Positions 5,252 to 5,555 of a stretch of DNA of 5,555 nt are shown piece by piece. The first letter of the stretch is position 1, and each line of letters begins with the position of its first letter. A program made the translations under genes and the position numbers. The stretch comes from Rikenellaceae bacterium. GTDB taxonomy: Bacteria; Bacteroidota; Bacteroidia; Bacteroidales; UBA932. The notes beneath the pieces are model-generated. The model was not told the DNA's origin. It did no database searches and was given only the letters and a program-made list of their open reading frames with translations. The stretch is taken from the NCBI GenBank assembly GCA_900769735.1, contig CAAGHY010000129.1, positions 1-5,555 on the forward strand, written 5' to 3'.

Positions 5252-5555
5252 ATGAACAAAAGAATTTCTTTGCAGGATGCCGTTTCTAAGGTAAAGGACG
5301 GTATGACAGTAATGGTTGGCGGTTTCTTGGCTGCCGGAAGTCCAATTGCAATTCTTGATGAGTTGGCTAAAAGTGGTGTTAAGGATCTTACCCTTATCTG
5401 TAATGACACAGCCTTTGCAGATGTAGCACACGGAAAACTTATTACAAACAAGCAGGTGAAAAAAGTTATTGTTTCTCACATTGGAACTAACCCTAATACC
5501 AGTGAGCAGATGAATTCAGGTGAGTTGGAGATTGAGTTCAGCCCACAGGGTACAC
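5252..5555 (+). CDS. atoD: CoA-transferase subunit alpha (AtoD/CtfA type), N-terminal fragment
   Basis: From the ATG at 5252 there are 101 open codons to the window edge; family members have about 215-220 residues, so roughly half is seen. It closely follows E. coli AtoD: the start LQDAVSKVKDGMTVMVGGF (7-25) continuing to AAGSP (27-31), DLTLICNDTAF (45-55), KVIVSHIGTNP (71-81) and the FSPQGT segment at 96-101. This family I CoA-transferase subunit binds CoA, while the beta subunit (AtoA), expected just downstream, carries the catalytic glutamate. The complex exchanges CoA among acetate, acetoacetate and butyrate. Beside crt-hbd, it may activate acetoacetate or release butyrate from butyryl-CoA; the sequence cannot decide. 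It is divergent from crt and has a well-formed promoter of its own. Related family I subunits for 3-oxoadipate or succinate/3-ketoacid use are less likely given the neighbours. Confidence 0.93.
   Translation, partial: MNKRISLQDAVSKVKDGMTVMVGGFLAAGSPIAILDELAKSGVKDLTLICNDTAFADVAHGKLITNKQVKKVIVSHIGTNPNTSEQMNSGELEIEFSPQGT

Noticed and set aside
5206..5479. Two overlapping minus-strand frames opposite the CoA-transferase gene
   Set aside because: The plus strand carries clear AtoD motifs; the minus frames show none.

Overview
The window looks like a chromosomal segment of an anaerobic, butyrate-type fermenter of the Bacteroidetes, probably order Bacteroidales. The pointers are Bacteroides-type promoter elements (TAnnTTTG at -7, in one case with a TTTG at -33 and a 19-nt spacer), start codons without Shine-Dalgarno sequences, moderate to low GC with very AT-rich intergenic DNA, and protein types typical of that phylum. 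No species is claimed. No RNA gene, CRISPR array, insertion sequence or phage gene was seen.

Layout: (1) Positions 1-305, minus strand: the N-terminal third or less of a DUF255/YyaL-type thioredoxin-fold protein, cut by the window edge. Its usual CxxC site is gone. (2) Positions 360-2009, plus strand: a membrane-bound M28 zinc peptidase with all five metal ligands and a polytopic C-terminal half, divergent from gene 1. (3) Positions 2067-3197, plus strand: a glycerolipid acyltransferase-like protein with its own promoter just after the peptidase stop. (4) A strong bidirectional hairpin terminator at 3254-3289 separates these from the convergent fermentation genes. (5) Positions 4994 down to 3324, minus strand: a two-gene unit, crt (crotonase) then hbd (3-hydroxybutyryl-CoA dehydrogenase). 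(6) A 257-nt AT-rich divergent control region, 4995-5251, with a promoter candidate for each side, a 16-bp palindrome on the -33 box and a direct repeat before crt. (7) From 5252, plus strand: the N-terminal part of a CoA-transferase alpha subunit (AtoD type), cut by the window edge.

How the genes work together: Hbd reduces acetoacetyl-CoA to 3-hydroxybutyryl-CoA and Crt dehydrates it to crotonyl-CoA. The AtoD-type transferase moves CoA between acetate, acetoacetate or butyrate, either feeding acetoacetyl-CoA in or releasing butyrate at the end. Thiolase, butyryl-CoA dehydrogenase and Etf are not in the window. The most notable detail is that Hbd has a Gly-Arg-Ser sequence where NADH-linked homologues have an Asp, which predicts NADPH use. 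The window is otherwise ordinary housekeeping and fermentation DNA; I do not see a previously undescribed multi-gene system in it.
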